From assembly GCA_030587525.1 (NCBI GenBank), contig JAUQYW010000166.1, positions 1 through 17,091 on the forward strand: 17,091 bases of DNA, read 5' to 3'. Below, in pieces: positions 15,236-17,091 of the stretch; positions within the stretch are counted from its first letter, which is position 1; each line of letters opens with the position of its first letter. A program made the translations under genes and the position numbers. The notes beneath the pieces are model-generated. The model was not told the origin of the DNA. It searched no databases and was given only the letters and a program-made list of their open reading frames with translations. Origin of the DNA: Candidatus Sigynarchaeota archaeon (lineage in GTDB: Archaea; Asgardarchaeota; Lokiarchaeia; Sigynarchaeales; Sigynarchaeaceae).

Positions 15236-15574
15236 TCAGAGCAAGATCATGTCATCGGGCACGTCCACGCCCATAGTGACGCGTTCGGTGAGATGTTGCG
15301 TAATGATTTGCACCAGGGCGATTTTTCATTAACGGAACAGCTGCTGTAGATATCATTCTCGTACCAGCGGATCTTCTGCAATTCAAACCATTCATCACGC
15401 GAATCCTTGTCCCAGCGGAAGCCAAGATGCGAATCCGCGACATCCATGAACACGACCATAAATATCTCGCCTTCACGATTTTATTGGCTGGATTTTCCAT
15501 CCCGCACTAGCAACGATTTGCCAGTATCCCTTTTTACGTTGCTGCTTCGTGGATTCAACATCAAATGGAGCCAT
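15236..15574 (-). pseudogene. Small gene with two single-base frameshifts, upstream of nurA
   Basis: An ATG at 15574 opens a frame preceded by an in-frame TAA. It reads to SAGWKIQPI. Removing one A from the AAAA run near 15476-15479 continues it as NREGEIFMVVFMDVADSHL and SRDEWFELQKIRWYENDIYS. Adding one A at the AAAAA run near 15334-15338 continues it as KIALVQIITQHLTERVTMGV to DMILL and a TGA at 15236-15238. The repaired product is about 110 residues, soluble, with mixed strand and helix and many Trp/Asp/Glu residues. No family is recognised. Uncorrected, only short pieces are made; the longest is about 70 residues from an ATG at 15459. It may be a real recent pseudogene or an intact gene with homopolymer errors. 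It lies on the operon strand, 72 bases before nurA. Confidence 0.5.
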
Positions 15575-15800
15575 ATAAAGTTAGTTAATTTAACAATATT
15601 AACTTGAGAATAGGGATCCTCTGATATTGGTTATCAATGCTTCGCGCTGAGCGGGGGAAGGATAGATCTCCTTGACATTATTCCGTGCTGCTGATTTATA
15701 AGGAAAAAGGAGCGGAAAATTTCTGAAACCGGCCAAAACCGGGTGGGAAACAAGCACGAAACCTATATTTTGAATAAAACCGAATATACACAGACGATTA
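15575..15800. other. Divergent promoter gap, no gene seen
   Basis: This gap between the small minus-strand gene and the hydrolase is A/T-rich near 15580-15605, where GTTAATTTAAC (15584-15594) is a palindrome. It holds TATA-like elements for both directions. A minus-strand frame reading across 15599-15700 has no clear ribosome site or family features, so I do not call it a gene. Confidence 0.5.
15764..15770 (+). promoter_or_regulatory. Candidate TATA box (TATATTT) of the hydrolase gene
   Basis: TATATTT in the context ACCTATATTTTGAAT centres about 34 bases ahead of ATG 15801. No Shine-Dalgarno sequence precedes that ATG, so a leaderless or very short-leader transcript fits both facts. Confidence 0.45.
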
Positions 15801-16640
15801 ATGGGAAAAATCACTCTCACGTGGAACGCCACGGCCAATGTTTGCGTTGAATGGAAGGGACAGCGCATTTTCTTTGACCCGTGGTTTCACCGGATTGAAA
15901 AATCGGATCCGAAAATTAAAAACACGATTGATTTCGTGAATGAAGGACCGATATTCATGTCCCATGGCCATTTCGACCATTTGCAAGACGTTCCAACTAT
16001 CCTAGCAAAAAAGGCAGGCGTTACGGTGTATTGTTCCGAGATTGCCAAGAAGACCATCGACACCCAGCTGCACTTGCGAAAGGAGATCGATCCTTCTCAA
16101 ATCCAGGCTACGCTGGATAGAGTTCATGTCATCCATGGCGGGGATGTCGTGCAACTAGAAAAACAAGGTATCACGGTGAACGTGATCCCGTCAAAACACG
16201 TGGTGTTCGATTTCAGGACGGTAATGAGGGTTTTATTCAATCCGGAAGTATGGAAAAATAGCAAGATTGCCCGTGGACTGTTAAAAGATTATCCGGCGGG
16301 GGATGTTTTCGGATTCGATGTTCATTTTGGTAATGACGCACGCATCGTCATGTTTGGAAGCTTGTGGGAGAAGTTTCCAGAGATCTTGAAGCAGCATGCC
16401 AATCCGGATATCTATATAGCGCCGGTCGCAGGACGGCTCGATGCCGGCAAGATCGCGCTCAAGATCGTGGATTTATTAAAGCCAAGAATCGTCATCCCAG
16501 TCCACCACGACAACTTTTACCCGCCGATAACATATTGGGTGCCACTCGATGCGTTAAAAGCTGGGTTGAAATCACGAGATCCGCCGGTTAAATTCATAGA
16601 ACTCGATTACGAACGCCCAACGGAAATCGAAACCGGGTGA
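15801..16640 (+). CDS. UlaG-like metallo-beta-lactamase-fold hydrolase
   Basis: The complete product is 279 residues. It begins TLTWNATANVCVEWKG, then IFFDPW (24-28), then the metal motif SHGHFDH (H55, H57, D59, H60). Further ligands are likely H133 (SKHVVFD) and H235 or H236 (PVHHDNFYPP). This is the L-ascorbate-6-phosphate lactonase (UlaG)-like branch of the metallo-beta-lactamase superfamily, cytosolic hydrolases of varied substrates. The substrate cannot be told. At the site usually holding a bridging Asp (often GDT) the protein reads FGSLWE, so S187 replaces it and the metal site may be mono-nuclear or altered. The ATG at 15801 agrees with the N-terminus of the family and with the promoter. 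The following gene overlaps its stop by 4 bases. Confidence 0.9.
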   Translation: MGKITLTWNATANVCVEWKGQRIFFDPWFHRIEKSDPKIKNTIDFVNEGPIFMSHGHFDHLQDVPTILAKKAGVTVYCSEIAKKTIDTQLHLRKEIDPSQIQATLDRVHVIHGGDVVQLEKQGITVNVIPSKHVVFDFRTVMRVLFNPEVWKNSKIARGLLKDYPAGDVFGFDVHFGNDARIVMFGSLWEKFPEILKQHANPDIYIAPVAGRLDAGKIALKIVDLLKPRIVIPVHHDNFYPPITYWVPLDALKAGLKSRDPPVKFIELDYERPTEIETG

Positions 16641-17091
16641 TCATCACCACGAGCAAGAGACCAGGCACCATTGATGAAGAAAAAACCGGGTTCGGGTTTA
16701 CCTTCAACACGGCAGGTGGCTACGGGGTCTTACTCGCGACATGCAACTGCTGCGGCGGGCTCCTCCACGTGAACGTCACGAAACACGGATACATCACTCT
16801 CGATTGCGAGGATTTCGGCGACAAGAACGGGAAACCATGCAAGCACGCGAAAAATATGAGCATCGATGGATGGAACTGGAAATGCTTCTGCCCCGAGGAT
16901 AAGCTCGATCGCGTGTGCCCGAACCGTGACGAGACAGCCGGGGAGGCGAGAAAAAAGATCCAGAATCTTATCGAGACCGTGATTTACACCGCGGCGATGA
17001 GCCGTTTCGTGTGCCTCGACCTGCGCGAGACGGATTACGTAGATTTCGAGCCCGCGGTCGTTGATGCCGCGAACATGGCCTTCGAGATCGA
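16637..17091 (+). CDS. Cysteine-rich protein, partial (3' end beyond window)
   Basis: The frame is open from GTG 16637 to the window edge, about 151 codons. The GTGA overlap with the hydrolase stop implies translational coupling. The N-terminal half has clustered ligands: TCNCCGG, then LDCEDF, PCKH, WKCFCPED and RVCPN, consistent with one or two zinc sites. The later part is helical (RKKIQNLIETVIYTAAMSRF). No family is recognised. No ATG suits the cysteine part, so GTG is the likely start. The protein is intracellular by appearance, and its pairing with a metallo-hydrolase suggests one pathway, which is inference. Confidence 0.6.
   Translation, partial: MIITTSKRPGTIDEEKTGFGFTFNTAGGYGVLLATCNCCGGLLHVNVTKHGYITLDCEDFGDKNGKPCKHAKNMSIDGWNWKCFCPEDKLDRVCPNRDETAGEARKKIQNLIETVIYTAAMSRFVCLDLRETDYVDFEPAVVDAANMAFEI

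Noticed and set aside
15385..15459. The stretch with ADSHLGFR looked like the N-terminal motif of Mre11 (a duplicate mre11 fragment).
   Set aside because: The surrounding residues after frame repair do not follow Mre11, the next motifs are missing, and the segment lies inside another protein rather than at a start.
15599..15868. A minus-strand frame of about 89 codons overlapping the hydrolase start.
   Set aside because: Half is antisense to the hydrolase; the rest has no ribosome site or family features.
1..17091. CRISPR arrays, insertion sequences, attachment sites, rRNA or tRNA genes.
   Set aside because: No regularly spaced repeats, transposase-like frames, terminal repeats with target duplications, or stable RNA signatures were seen by reading both strands.

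Overview
The window looks like a piece of an archaeal chromosome. The evidence is a compact NurA, HerA, Mre11 and Rad50 gene cluster (an archaeal DNA-end-processing set), TATA-box-like elements about 30 bases ahead of several starts, several starts without a Shine-Dalgarno sequence, and a WD40 protein that carries a segment resembling the C-terminal part of archaeal DnaG. An Asgard archaeon is my best guess. It rests on general resemblance of the Cys/His-containing 289-residue protein and the WD40 fusion to proteins I recall from that group, not on any search, so hold it loosely.

Layout. Positions 1-445 (minus) hold the start of a membrane-anchored, probably glycosylated surface protein cut by the window edge. 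Diverging from it, 545-859 (plus) is a small beta-rich protein. On the minus strand, 792-1282 is a gene broken by about three single-base shifts, next to an intact winged-helix protein (1286-1570), a polytopic membrane protein with a C-terminal zinc ribbon (1667-3229), a WD40/winged-helix/DnaG-C-like protein (3258-5357) and a Cys/His-containing protein (5445-6314). A 250-base A/T-rich gap with inverted and direct repeats (6324-6573) separates these from the repair cluster.

The core of the window (6574-15163, minus) is one probable operon, in transcription order NurA, HerA, Mre11, Rad50, UvrD-type helicase. Neighbours overlap by 4 bases or are spaced by 14-27. Mre11-Rad50 recognises and trims double-strand ends, the HerA hexamer drives translocation, NurA degrades the strands, and the UvrD-type helicase would add 3'-5' unwinding. 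Just upstream (15236-15574) lies a previously unlabelled small gene whose frame is restored by two single-base changes in A runs. It sits between the divergent metallo-hydrolase promoter and the NurA promoter.

On the plus strand, 15801-16640 encodes a UlaG-like metallo-beta-lactamase-fold hydrolase. It overlaps by 4 bases (GTGA) a cysteine-rich open frame that runs off the right edge (16637-17091).

The most unusual items are the UvrD helicase in the HerA-NurA-Mre11-Rad50 operon, the WD40 to DnaG-C-like fusion, and two frameshifted genes whose sense is otherwise intact. These last are either recent pseudogenes or homopolymer errors in the assembly.
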